Positions 32,877-44,165 of a stretch of DNA of 64,000 bases are shown here, in pieces. A program made the translations under genes and the position numbers. Location: the NCBI GenBank assembly GCA_037043015.1, contig CM073327.1, forward strand, positions 811,009 to 875,008. The letters run 5' to 3'. The DNA is from Bryum argenteum (lineage: Eukaryota; Streptophyta; Bryopsida; Bryales; Bryaceae). A model generated the notes under the pieces. The model did not search any database, was not told the DNA's origin, and worked only from the letters and a program-made list of their open reading frames with translations. The stretch's first letter is position 1; each line of letters starts with the position of its first letter.

Positions 32877-33626
32877 GTGTCAGGAGGGATTTCTCCTGAT
32901 TGGCTTGGTTGAGTTGGGTTTGGAAGGTGGCTCGACGTTCGTGGTAGTCTAGAACTTCCTGGCCATTCGTCTTGTTAATCTCCTCGATGTATGTCAGCCA
33001 GTCCTTCACGACTACGATGGCGTTCGACGCGCCAACCACACGGGCTTCGGGGGAGTCGGGAACCTGAGGAGTGCGGGGAGAAGCGAGCGGAGGTTGCAGT
33101 GGAGAGCCCGTAGGGGCCGGCACCTGAATAGGCGGGGGTTGTCGGAAAAACGGCCGGTTCACTGGAGCTGGTAGGATCGCGGCCGAGTCGACAGGGTCTG
33201 CGGGAGGCACTATCGACTCAGTGTCCGTCGAGTGAACTGCGTCCGGGGAGTCGAGAAGGATCGGGCGGGTGGTGTTGCTGGGACCAGCTGCTGCACGTCC
33301 GATCTATTCGAGGCGGCCTGACCGGCGAAGGGGAGTGATGAGAGTTGAGCGGGTCGGGTCGACCGTGGCGGGTGTCGGGTCGGTGATGTCAGTAATTTCG
33401 GGTGCGGGGTTACTGCCTGCGCCCAAAAGGCGTTTGCCCTGGGTGCGTGCCTGGGTCGACGACTCAGGGGGTGCCCGCTTCCGGGAAGGCGTCGATGGGG
33501 AGGCCGTGCCCTGTTGAGGGTCGGGAGAACCCGCGGAAGGTGTTGAACTCCCAAGTGGTAAGTGTCGGAAGGGGAGACCTGGTGTATAGCCGAGCTCGAG
33601 CATTGACGACCGCGTTGGTGCTGCAA
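32877..33626 (-). pseudogene. Gypsy D extra ORF region, Pro-rich linker and start of coiled coil
   Basis: Pro-rich text (PPPIQVPAPTGSPLQPPLAS) is followed by KDWLTYIEEINKTNGQEVLD and a Gln/Asn/Glu-rich helix reaching the C insertion point. It lies downstream of the globular part at 33304-34464, overlapping it in another frame. Confidence 0.5.
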
Positions 33627-34464
33627 TGTCGCCTTTCCTGCAAGCTAATCCCCCGTGGTATTTGATGTAGTTGGGGCCGCTGAAACCATTCGCGCTGTTC
33701 TCCGTGGCGCGACGGCGGTCGGCCGTCTGCTGTGAAGCGACCGAGAGGTGCTCGTATCCGACTGTGGTGGCCGGAAACCAATGATCTAAGAGGTAGTCCA
33801 GTACCTCTGCAGATGGGCAGCTGGACGAGTTGGTCTGCTGAAGCCACTCGACGTCGGTGCGCACGGCTAAGAACATCCACGTCGCCCAATCCCAGCGCTC
33901 TTCTCGTGCGGCTAAGGTTTCGACTGTGCACATAAGCGCCAGTGTCTCCTTGCTGATGTAAGTGAGGCGTCGTTTGAAATTAAGGCCGTTGATGAAGGCG
34001 TATAGGCGCGGGTGGAGGTCCCTACGGGCCACCTTGCTGATCGTGTAGCCTTCACTGCCCGGTCCTGCCATTGAAAAGTTATCCCAGAGGCCTTCCTTCC
34101 ATTCCTCCTGTGGTAGGTAAGTCCGGATCGACCCAAATGGCAACTTCAGTTGCTCGTGGATTGTCGCGGCCGTGATCTCGACGAACTGATCACGGACCTG
34201 GGTCTGAATAGTGTTGCCGACGAAAACTGCCGCGTTGATGAATTCTTCGATGAGGGTCATGCGGGGGGCACGGTCGGGGTGATTCCACTGGAGTGTGGCA
34301 AACTCTTCTACGCCAATGCTACGCATAAAGGCCAGCTCCGTCGGGTTCGCTAGCGCGAATTTGTACCAGGCGTCCATCGACTTCATCGGCTGATTCGACA
34401 GGGTCTTGTATCGGCCCGACCGCATCCTTATCGGCACTGGTTCGGCGCTTGCCCAGGCCGCCAT
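33304..34464 (-). pseudogene. Gypsy D extra ORF region, N-terminal globular part
   Basis: The frame starts MAAWASAEPVPIRMRSGRYK. Its middle has GNTIQTQVRDQFVEITAATI, HEQLKLPFGSIRTYLP and LHPRLYAFINGLNFKRRLTY. This layout (V-x-G/V-R, then an 'aI-x-x-x-L-x-LP' segment, then a helical half) resembles the domain called 'putative plant transposon protein' (PF20167-type) found in accessory ORFs of plant gypsy elements. The match is by memory and not verified. It ends in a low-complexity Pro/Ser/Thr tail. It lies directly downstream of integrase in the sense direction. Confidence 0.5.
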
Positions 34465-35103
34465 GTGCCTCCTCAGGGGGTCGGTCTACTTCGTCAATGT
34501 CATTCGCGTATGTGAAACCTGCGCCCAGCAAACCCCAACACCGACTTTTCGAGAAACTCGACCACCTACAGCTGAACGAATTCGCTTGCGGATCACTCGA
34601 AACCCTAATGGTCGGCTGTACACTCGTGGAATCTCTCGTGGCTGACTGCGTCCGCGCTCTCTTTTATGTAGAAGTTTTACTGAACTACTGCCGAGACAAA
34701 ACGGATTGTGGCCGAGACTACGCGGTTGACTCCCGCAAGGGCGGCCCTGGCAAAACGCTCGCGCAAACTTTTGCGCTTCCCTGCTCTCACTCTCGAGGCT
34801 ATTCTCCCTCCCTTCTCGAGGTTGCGCGAAACGCAGTTCGTGAAGGATTGATGCGGCGATAGTGTCGGCGGCAGGATCGAATGCGAAAGGCGTGCGCAGT
34901 GGAAGGAGAGGAGGAGTGTGGGCCGCCATGGATGTAAGTACCCGAATTTCGAATTCGGGTTGGCGCCTTGATGTGACATTCAGGCGCGCTGGCCATAAAT
35001 TTGGCGGCGATCGTTGACCAGCTGGTCGGGTTGACTCGTCGAGTCGACTGACGAGGATCGAGTCTGTGAGTGTCGAGTCGTCTTCGTTTGTCGGTCTCCA
35101 TGC

Positions 35104-35372
35104 TTAGATTTCGGATTTACTGAGGGCAGGAGTTGGAAGGGTACACGCTGGGGAGTCGTGGGGGAGTCGGTACGGCTTGAGTTTGTTGATGTTGACAACA
35201 ACGGGGTCGGGGTCGAAATGTTGGAGGCTGACCAGGAGAACCGTGTTGTTGGGGAGTACGTATTGGACTCGATAGGGGCCGAACCATTTGTTGCGGAGTT
35301 TGCCCGTATGAACGTTTGCACCTTTAGGGTGCCACACGACGTAATCGCCCAAGTGATATTGGTGCGACGGGT
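35104..35372 (-). pseudogene. Gypsy D integrase C-terminal part
   Basis: [38 protein letters not shown] and VVNINKLKPY match the C-terminal module of gypsy integrases and align well with the equivalent part of C. The core lies on the other side of solo LTR E2. Confidence 0.8.
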
Positions 35373-37347
35373 TGTCGTAACGTGCTTTCCGATTCGTGCC
35401 CGGATAACCCTTTTTCGCGGTAAAAGAGGTTTCCTAAACAAGAACCCGAGTATTCGTTCCACGGAGATCCTGTGAAGTGCAAGGACAACAATTTCCACCT
35501 GTTAGCAAACCCGGATTGGTGCTATCCGGGTACTGTCCTATCACCCCTGTACCCTATATCCTGTCCTGGAAACAGCTGCCCGGACAGGAAAAGGGGCGGG
35601 TTTAGTCTTTGTGGTTTAGTTTAACCTCTGTATTCTCCTCAGAGGGGTTTTCCCGGACTTAGATAAGTGGGGGGATTAGGCCACTTCTCCCGTTGATTAA
35701 CGTGACCGGAAAGGTCATTGAGACTCTCTCTCTCCTTACCCTGTTAGGAACTTCCCTTATACCTCCCTCTACGTCTGGACTCTAAATCCACACGCATGTC
35801 ACAAAGGTTGGTATCCGGTTCTCCTATGGTCCGGTTATCACAACTTACTACCCGGGTTAGGAGATCCCGGGTTCTTCGGATCGGGATGGTGCGGCGGCCC
35901 GGAGTTCACCGCTATCACCTACGAGACAAACCCGCCTACCCGGACTTGGCGATCTAGGGGACTCAACCGATGGTGTTCTCGGAGTCGGTTGAGCGGCCGG
36001 AATCCCTTCCCGGCCGCCGTAATCCCGAGACGCTACACGGACAGACCGGTCCGAACCCTAAGTGGCAAGTGCCGTTCGCTAGCCGCACTCCTCCCCTGTC
36101 AGCTTCTCTACCTCCCGTACTACTCTCCGCTCAAAGACGGAACCGTTACCTCTTGCCCGGACAAAGAAGGGTCCTCTCGAACTCGCAAACACCCCGAGGC
36201 CAAAGAAACAAGACAGAAACGAGAAAGAGACACAATCACACACACACGGGAATTGAGAAAGAGGTGTACTTGCGCTGAAATTAGGGTATTGCAAAGGCAC
36301 AAAAAGACCCCGAGGGAGTATCCTCCCCTCGGCTAAGTAGCGGATCCTCCCTGACATCCTAGAGAAGACAAAATCCTGTGCCAGGGAATCTTTCTAAATC
36401 TAGCCTCTGACACTCTAGCGCCGTCATCCTCCTACTCGCCATAAAGGCACTAAAATCTAACCCTATCCTCGGCCAGTGCATCCGCCCTCAATCGACTCGG
36501 CCTTGGTTCTTCCTGTCCCGCCCATCCTACTTCGCAGCCTCGGAAGCCTCGGCAGTCTCGGTAGTCGCGACCTTCTGTGCTCCCAACCCGGGTTGGGAAG
36601 TGACCTCCTCCTCCTCGTTCCCCGTCTTCTGGAGCGCTGGAGCAGTATCCTCACTCCCAAGGATCTCAGTGTCTCCAGAAGGCATCGGGGCTGAGGTGTC
36701 CGGGAGGGCCTCCCCGATCTCCGGGACCTCGATCAAGTCCTCGTGGATGAGGGGGATGATCTCCGCGGGCAGTGCCTTCTCGGGGAGGGCCTCGCCGTCA
36801 GAGGGCTCCGACGGATTGGTTAAACCCGGACAGCGAGGCATCCGTGGCTCCTCGGTTACCGATCCGGGTGGTCGGGTATCGGCCTCACCTTCCTGTCTGG
36901 TTGGATTGTGGCCTCTTGGGCGAGAATAGGACTCTGTCCTCGGGGTCCATGATCCGGACCGGGAAATGGGGGAAGGATCCCTTACCGGGTATCCTCCTCT
37001 CGCTATCCGAGAAGCCTCTCCTTCCACCGGGTTATGCCTCCCGGTTTGGCGCACCGAGATCGGGTCGGCTAAGCCCTACCCGGGCGCTCGGTGCTCGGGC
37101 TAGGCACGGTGAGTCCGTGCACGAGTTTTAAAAGCAAAGGTTACGAAGCAAAAGGCGGGTTAGAAATTCCGCTATCCTATCCCGCCCACTAAGCTTTAGG
37201 ATGCTCCCGGACAGCGAGTCCCTCGGCCAAGCTAACCCTACCCGGTTACTACCCGGATAGCGGTTACGGGCGTTATTTATCCTATTTAACTACTACTAAG
37301 CACTATCCGACCAAATTGGGGCAAAAACGAAAAAATGAGGTTTGACA
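35373..37347. mobile_element. Solo LTR E2 (2-kb LTR family)
   Basis: A 1975-bp copy of E1 in inverted orientation, starting TGTCGTAACGTGC and ending GGTTTGACA on the plus strand. It is flanked by perfect target duplications CGGGT (35368-35372 and 37348-37352). It is inserted in the integrase coding of D. Two solo copies and no internal domain in the window suggest a family that has recombined efficiently. Confidence 0.85.
36527..37054 (-). pseudogene. Acidic Pro/Glu-rich reading frame inside LTR E2
   Basis: A 175-codon frame starts MRQTGRHNPVEGEASRIARG. Its C-terminal 120 or so residues are almost the same as in E1 (10120-10623). It is rich in Glu/Pro/Thr with no known domain. A fossil. Confidence 0.4.
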
Positions 37348-37352
37348 CGGGT

Positions 37353-38551
37353 AGTGGGTGCTGGCCCATTGGGCGTGGTTCCATTGTCGGGTACCATGTT
37401 GCGCGGCCGCGTGAAGGCGAGTCTCGTCTAGGCGTTCGAGGTCGAGGGTTCGAGCTGCCAGTACTCGCCTTGTTGTGAAGTCGGTGGTCGATCGACCACT
37501 TGGTCGGCACAATGTATTCGGTTGGCATGAGGGGGGTGAGGCCGTACACCAACTGGAAGGGTGTATGTCCTGTGACGACCTTATAAGCGGTTCGGTAGGC
37601 GAATAGCACGGTGTGGAGTTGGACATCCCAATCATTGCGGTTGTCATTGACGAGCTTTTGGAGCATTCGTACAATGACTTTGTTGGTCGATTCTGCTTGG
37701 CCGTTGCCTTGAGGGTAATACGTGGTAGACGTGGTGTGTCGAAGTAGGAAATGTTCAGTCAGCGCCTGGATTGTTGAATTGATGAAATGCGAGCCCTGGT
37801 CGCTGACGAGGTGTAGGGGGCACCCAAAGCGTGTGAGAATAGTTTCGTAAAGAAACTGAGCGGTTTCCTTGGCTGTATTGCCGCGGAGGGCTCTGGCTTC
37901 CACCCATTTAGTGGCGTAGTCCTTTGCCACCAGGATGTACCGACAGGCTGTATGTCGGGTTTTTTTGACAGGTCCGACGAAGTCGAGTCCCCACTTCATG
38001 AAGGGTTCGGCTGGGAGCTGAGTAATGAGTTTGGAAGTGACTGTCTTTGGGAGGCCCCCCGAGAGTTGGCACTGATGGCAGCTGCGACAGTAGTCGATGG
38101 TGTCGCGAAACAGGGTTGGCCACCAGTATCCGGCGTCGAGGATCTTGCGAACCGTGATGTCGTGGGAAAAATGGCCGCCCGCATTGCCTTTGTGTAACTC
38201 CTGGAGTATGTCCCGACTCTGCTCGACATTTAACACCAGGCGAAGTCGGTTGTCCTTGCCGAGTCGGTGAAGTCGGTTCTTGATGAGTTGGTAAGGGATG
38301 GCTTTGTGGGCCAAGCGTTTGCGTTCTTCCTTTGTCATCGATGGTGGAAACGTACCGTGCCGCAAATAGGCCCTGATCGGCTGGGACCAGTCGGGGTCGA
38401 TCGAGAACAGCTGAGCGTCCGTCGTTTGGTCGGGTATGCCGATAGCGGGCTCCGCTCCCTCGTTTCGGGACAGTGCGTCAGCAATGCCGTGGGTCTTGCA
38501 TGGCTTGTAGACTACTGTAAAATCAAACTCAAGAAACAAAGAACGACCCAA
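37353..38551 (-). pseudogene. Gypsy D RNase H end and integrase core
   Basis: It shows the end of RNase H (LEFDFTVVYKPCKTHGIADA), the HHCC finger (HKGNAGGHF...CHQCQL), then GLDFVGPVK, LVSDQGSHF and [10 protein letters not shown], carrying the three catalytic acids. It is interrupted by E2 shortly after [12 protein letters not shown]. Very similar in design to C, supporting a shared Tat-like lineage. Confidence 0.87.
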
Positions 38552-38608
38552 TGAGCAAGTCGACCCGACACTTGTGGTTTGTTGATTAAATATTGAAGAG
38601 CAATATGG

Positions 38609-39675
38609 TCAACAAAAACACGAATCGATTGCCAAGTAGGTAATGTCGAATTTATTTACCGCATATACCATGGCAAGTGCCTCCTTTTCCGTAGTCGTAT
38701 AGTTCTTCTCGGCTTTCTTGAGGAGTCGGGAGGCGAGGCGATGGGCTGGTCGATTTTGCCGGTCGGGTTTCGAGAGCAGAGGCGCCAACCGCAATGTCGG
38801 AGGCGTCGGTGTGTATATGGAAGTCGAGCGACGATTGACACCGATGAGAATCGGAAGCGGCACTGTAGCGCTCCTTAATAGTTTTGAAAGCTTCTTCGCA
38901 CTCGGTCGTCCATGCGAAGGGTTCGTTTTTCCGGGTGAGGCGACTAATCGGCTCCATGATGGCGGCGTAGTTCTTAATAAAGCACCGGTTGAATTGTGCT
39001 AACCCATTGAAGGTTTGGATAGCCTTGACGTCTTTTGGGGCCGGCATGTCGACCAAGGCTTGGATTTTCTTGGGGTCTGGGAACTTGCCTTCTTTGCCGA
39101 CAATGTATCCAAGTATGACTCCGGAGGAGACATAAAAAAGACACTTTTCTGGGTTCAGACTAACCCCGTACTGTCGACAGCGCTCGAACACTAGTCGGAG
39201 CTTTGGAAGGTGAGAGTCGATGTCATTGTAGACACTGAAATCATCGAGAAATAGTTTCATAAAGTCACCGAGGTACTCACGAAACACCGATTGACGATCC
39301 GTTGGTAGGTTGGGGTGCGTTTTTTAATCCGAAGGGCATCACTACCCAAACATAGGCGCCCATTCAGTGATAAATGTTGTTTTTGGGCGTCTGTCGGGTG
39401 GATGCGGACTTGATGATAGCCCAGCGATCGATAAAGAATACGCCTCATACCCGATTACGCGTCGAGGACCTCGTCCGTAAAAAGGTAAGGGGTAAGGGTC
39501 CTTCTTGGTAGCAAAGATTGAGTCGACGAAAATCGACGCAAATGCGGAGTTTGCCGTTTTTCTTGGGCACTACGACAATGGGGGGGCGCCGGGACGCCTT
39601 GTCGGCGGGAGCGATGAATCCGGCGAGGAGGCGTTCGAGGTCGTCCTTGACCGCTTTGGCATAGTTGGGATTCAT
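38609..39675 (-). pseudogene. Gypsy D reverse transcriptase and RNase H start
   Basis: RT landmarks include KKNGKLRICVDFRRLN, MKLFLDDFSVYND (YxDD-type site in the FLDDF form) and NPEKCLFYVSSGVILGYIVG. RNase H begins near FHIHTDASDIAVGA. FLDDFSV is typical of Tat/Athila RTs. Several breaks. Confidence 0.82.
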
Positions 39676-42032
39676 GCGGTAGCGGGCTTGGTGGTCGGGG
39701 AGATTGTCGGGTCGAGCTCGATACGGTGCGTCGCGACCTCTTCTGGGATGCCGCGGAGATCGTTGTAGGAGAAAGCAAACACGTCGATGAATTCCTTAAA
39801 CAAGGCCGTTGCTGTGGTCTTGAGTTCGGGTCGGATGTTGGTGTTGAGCTTGAGGAGCTTAGGGTCGGCCGAGGTGCCGACATTGACGAGGTCGAGGCGA
39901 TCCGCTTCGTTATGGCTCCAATGGGCTATGTCCATGGTTTGGAGTTTGTCCTGGATTGGAGCGTCATCGACGGGCATCGACCCTGGGTAATGTCGGATTC
40001 TGTGTCCTCTGTCGTGGCCGTTGGGTGCCGGTGGGTCGACCGGGGCAGTCGGGTCGAGGGGGAGTATTGTGAGCGCATGGCAGTCGATCGTCCCGAGGGT
40101 GTATAATGTCGGGTCGGAGGCGAGCAAGACTTCTTCTTCCTCGTCCGTGATGCCCTCGATAAAGTTGTAGCAGATGAGCGCATGGGGCGTAACGGCTTCG
40201 ATACCCAATTGGCGATTAATTTTCACCGTTTTTATAGTGCCATTGCCCATGATCTGGACTTCGTTGTTGCCCCAGTCGTGGATCACCTTGACATGGCGGA
40301 GCCAGGGTCGACCCAATAAGAGTCGGTAATCGGATTTGACAGTTGAGCAGTCGAGGACAATCAAGGTGACCGTATAGGGAATACTGTGGATGTAGATTTT
40401 CACATCCCGGATAAGGCCCTTGGGTTTAGCCAGAGTGCCATTCGCCATCTTGAGGTTGAATGGTGCGGGAGAGGGTTTGGGTAAACCAAGGCGTCGACGT
40501 TCGTCCTCGGTAACAACATTGACGCCGGATCCGCCGTCGATGAGTACATCATCGACTACGTTCTTGCCGACGGACACCGAGATTACGGGCATGTGTCGGT
40601 CGACGACCGACGCAGTCGCTAAGGTGATGTTTTGGTCGTGGTGGGGACTAGGAGGTTCCGGCAGTGCTCTCTCGCTGTCGGGATCGAGCCGGGCGCGGAG
40701 AGCCGATTGTAATGACGGGGAGATGCGCAGTAAATCCCGCAATGATACTTGAACTTTGCAGTTTTCGACTTGTTGGAGGAGGTGAGCAGGGACGCCGGTG
40801 TCAGTTGCAAAGCTAGCGGTCGTCGACTGTCGAGGCGAGAGAGGTTGCTGAGGTAGGGCGCTTGCATCCCAGGCGGAGGATGGATCCGCGCGGGGTTCCA
40901 GTTCTTCCTGTAGTGCTCGAACGTGGTGCATCATGTTGTCTCGGAGTTCCTCTTGGGCAGTCCAATTGGGTTGCTCCGTGGACCCTTCGTCGGGGGTTGG
41001 TGTCGATGTAGCTTTGCTGCGAGTGATGGCGGCGACTGTGTTGATGCCGATGCTATCCGATTTCTGCTCTTCAATCACCACTGTCGATGTGGACATTGGC
41101 GGGTCACTGCGGAGTTGTGTCACTAAGCGGGTGATCTTGGGGTCCTGCAATAAGAGACACAGGTGAGTGGGATGTTCGAGCGATTTGCAGAGAGCGCATG
41201 CGTAGTGGCGCCGTGGTCGATAATTGGTACGTGGTGATGTTGGGGCCGGGGTGGTCGATGCGACGGTGGCGGGAGCCGCACGAGCGGCATGGCGTTTACC
41301 GTATTCACTCAAAGGATTGAGATAACAATCCTTGTCCAGATGCCCTTGTTTTTTGCAGAGGCCACATGTGGCACGTTTGGTGTCAACCCGGGTCGATGTC
41401 GGGCTTGGGTCGGGTTCCCTGGGTAGACCACTCTCAGCAAGTTTTGCCGAGTTTTTGGCTGTAGCCAGGGTCGAGCGTGGTAGCCCGACTGTAGCGACCT
41501 GCAGATACTTTAATAAGCCAGCTCGAAAGTTACTTAGTAAAAATTCATCACTTGGCATAGTAGCAAATTGACTCGCTAATTTCATCATTCGTTCATAGTA
41601 ATCGTCTACTGACTCCTTTGATTCATGTTTAAGAGATCTAAATCGAAGGTACGCCTGATCATCATTGTCGATTTCATGGTAACGATGTTTGAAGGCATCG
41701 AGTAGGGCTGGGAGGGTTTGATTTGGGTAGGTGTTGCGTTGGGTTGTAAACCAATTATAGTTACTGGCGTCTACTAACGAGTTTCCAAACAAAGCTATGG
41801 TAATGATCGGGTCGATTTCTCCATTTAAGGTAAGTGCGTTTGTAAATCTATGCACATGGGTCATGGCGCATTTGCCTTCATGGTAAGTCGGCATGTTGAC
41901 TGGTTTCCGAGCTGTTTGGCGATGTAGGGGGTCGATCGGGGGTCGCGGAAGGGCGGGCGCTGTCGGCCACGCCGGGAGACCCGGCGCATAATTCGGACAT
42001 TCGTCAATGGTGTGACGGCACGATCCGCACAC
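39672..42032 (-). pseudogene. Gypsy D gag and protease
   Basis: A long open frame holds the Retrotrans_gag region (ALLDAFKHRYHEIDNDDQAY, YYERMMKLASQFATMPSDEF). It is followed by a CCHC knuckle CGLCKKQGHLDKDC, a second Cys/His motif CALCKSLEHPTHLC, and protease with DVLIDGGSGVNVVTEDE. It then runs on into the linker before RT (HRIELDPTISP). A further Cys motif, CGSCRHTIDECPNY, is at its N-terminal end. Confidence 0.85.
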
Positions 42033-43028
42033 GAAACACGAGCGTATACTAACGGGAGGGATGTTGTAGAGGTAAGCCCTGAATTACTGTGGGTGCCGAC
42101 GTGGATGGAAGTGAGGAGGGCGGCCACGGGCGGTGTCGATCCGGATCTTGGGACACCGGTCGGAGTCGACCTTGGAGGTGTCGAGGTCGGGACTGCGCTC
42201 GGGATACTCGCCGGTCGGGGGAGCGGAAGGGCCCGTCCCTGGAAAGGGAGAGTTGAGAGAGTACGGGGCAGCATCAGGGGGGCACGAAAGGTAGGTGGTC
42301 CAACTGGAGTCGGTGGGCGATTTTCGAGGTTGAGGATATCTGGCGAGTGTGTTGTGCAGCCTGATTGAGCAGGATCTCGTATCGGGTCGACTAAGCTAGG
42401 GTGAGTAGCAAGATCCCGGTCGACAGGGATGGCTGGAAATGTTGTTTCTTTGTCGGGTCGCCGGGTCGATTGATAAGGGTCGACCAGCGGTCGACTCGGC
42501 AAAGGTTGCTCCGCGGTCCTCGAGGTGTCCGGGCGGGACATTGGGCCGCTAGCCATGAGGCGGGCTAGTCGGAAAGCTAAAAATGCCTCACGATTTTGTA
42601 AACGCATAATTTTGGCTTGTTGGTCATATAATGTGTCCATCGAGGTGTCGCGAGGTGCGTACCTGGCGTGTGCGCTCGACGGGCGTGGGGGGAGTATGGA
42701 CTCCGGGGGAAATGGCTCACGGGGAGGGTCGGCGAGACGTCGGTTCTCTCGCCGCGGCCACATGTCCGGACGCCGATGATGTAGGTGACGGCGAGGAGGT
42801 CGGTCGTGGTGGGTCGACATCTGCAATATGGGTTGAGTGTTCCATGATGGTGTTGTGACGTCCTCCGGTTGGTGTTGGATTGTCGGGTCGGACGATTACG
42901 ACCGGCATAGAAGTCATTGCAGGTTGCAGATTTCGGAGTTCTCGTAAGGTCTGCGGATTACGAAGTTGGTCAGCGGTAATTTCCAGGGGATCGGGGGTGC
43001 CACTTGCTCGTGTGCGCCGACCCGACAT
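41861..43028 (-). pseudogene. Gypsy D gag N-terminal, Pro/Arg-rich part
   Basis: It starts MSGRRTRASGTPDPLEITAD at 43028 just after the leader. The following text is Arg/Pro/Ser-rich with a helical YDQQAKIMRLQNREAFLAFR stretch. No fold is recognised; position suggests the matrix-like start of gag. It overlaps the next gag frame. Confidence 0.5.
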
Positions 43029-43565
43029 AGTCTGGCCACGTGTCGGTTTTCAGATCTAGATCTAGATTTGGATCTGTGGATCGGGATCTGGATCTAGAAG
43101 AGGACTGTAGATCTAGATCTGAATCGAAAATGTAGTGGACAGGATGTTTCGGAACGTAAGCGGAAGGGCTGCCATAAACCGTTTCTGTGTGGGGGGTCGC
43201 TATTTGCACTTTGAGCAGGGCGAAACCTCTTTCCACGGACGGTGTTTGTGTGCAGGGTTCACGTTACTGCGTCGGCAGTGGCGGCGAGATGGTCAAGTTA
43301 GCGTTTGAGGACTATTGTGATTACCCCGGCGGCGTGTAGGACAACGGTGTTTGTGAACATCGACAGGCAATGACGGGCGGTTAGGGCCGCGTGTGCCTGG
43401 CGTGTAGCCGTGCTACCGCCGGGAGTATTGTAGACAGACCGTCCGCGTGCAAGCAAGACTAAATGCACGATTTAGCTTGAGCGAGCACCACGGAGTTAGG
43501 TGCACGATAACAAGGTAGATCGATCGACGCGGAAACTGAAGTAGGACTTAGGCAGGGTCGCCAAA
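43029..43565 (-). other. Gypsy D 5' leader with GATCTAGATCT repeats and primer site
   Basis: The stretch between gag and 5' LTR holds a run of AGATCTAGATCT-type palindromic repeats (43052-43122) and ends in the primer binding site (43550-43563, minus TGGCGACCCTGCC). It has no coding. Confidence 0.7.
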
Positions 43566-44160
43566 TGTTAAGGACTGTTTCTAGGGACAGGACCTAACCG
43601 TTTTCACTTGGAACTTGACTCGACAGGGAGCCCTCCAGGAGGTCGACAGAGTAGGTTGACCGGATTACTCCCTGGATTGGAACATAGTGACCCTCAAAAG
43701 TACGAGAGAAGCAAAAGGAGATCAACAAGGATCACTAGATCGACTCTACTCGATCTACTCACACTACTCTCCTAACCCCAGATCATAACAACAATCAACT
43801 GCACTGCATGGTGTAGACAGTCGAGTTAATCACAAAGAAAACACAAGGAAAAATTAGAGACGGAGACTTGGGAGAGAATCACAAAGTATGTTATAATCCC
43901 AAAAAGCCACACTCTTCCCCTCGGGGAAGGAGTACATATAGCCCTAGATCTGACATAGTTGTCAGACCTGATCAACCCGATCTAGTCGGGTCGACCTGTC
44001 GATCGACTGCGCAGGTCGGCCGATCGGCCGCCTAGGCCGGGTATCTTTGTAAGTATGGTCGATTCTATCCCCGGATACTAGCCTAGTATCAATCTATCGT
44101 CCGGGTATCGACCTAGCCAAAGTTAACCAAAGGGAATATTCGAAGAATATTCGGTTAACA
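43566..44160 (-). repeat. 5' LTR of gypsy D
   Basis: A 595-bp copy of 12688-13286, differing by scattered changes and small length differences. The outer end carries the GAATATTC dyads (44134-44152). Confidence 0.9.
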
Positions 44161-44165
44161 AGATT

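Larger units (their letters stand above)
12688..44160 (-). mobile_element. Ty3/gypsy element D, Tat/Ogre-like, broken
   Basis: LTRs of 599 and 595 bp (12688-13286 and 43566-44160) begin TGTTAAGG and end GGTTAACA on the plus strand. They are flanked by perfect target duplications AGATT (12683-12687 and 44161-44165). The primer site inside the right LTR reads TGGCGACCCTGCC on the minus strand, and the polypurine tract AGAGGGAGGG precedes the left LTR. The coding order on the minus strand is gag, protease, RT, RNase H, integrase, then an extra ORF region before the 3' LTR. C and E2 are inserted in it. Without insertions it is about 11.6 kb. It has roughly ten breaks. Confidence 0.9.

Noticed and set aside
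9792-37347. Inverted pair E1/E2 as terminal inverted repeats of one giant DNA transposon
   Set aside because: Each copy has its own distinct 5-bp target duplication (ATACT and CGGGT) and interrupts a different element, so they are independent insertions.
43052-43122. Regulatory operator array
   Set aside because: GATCTAGATCT repeats are self-complementary simple sequence in a retroelement leader; no evidence for a bound protein.
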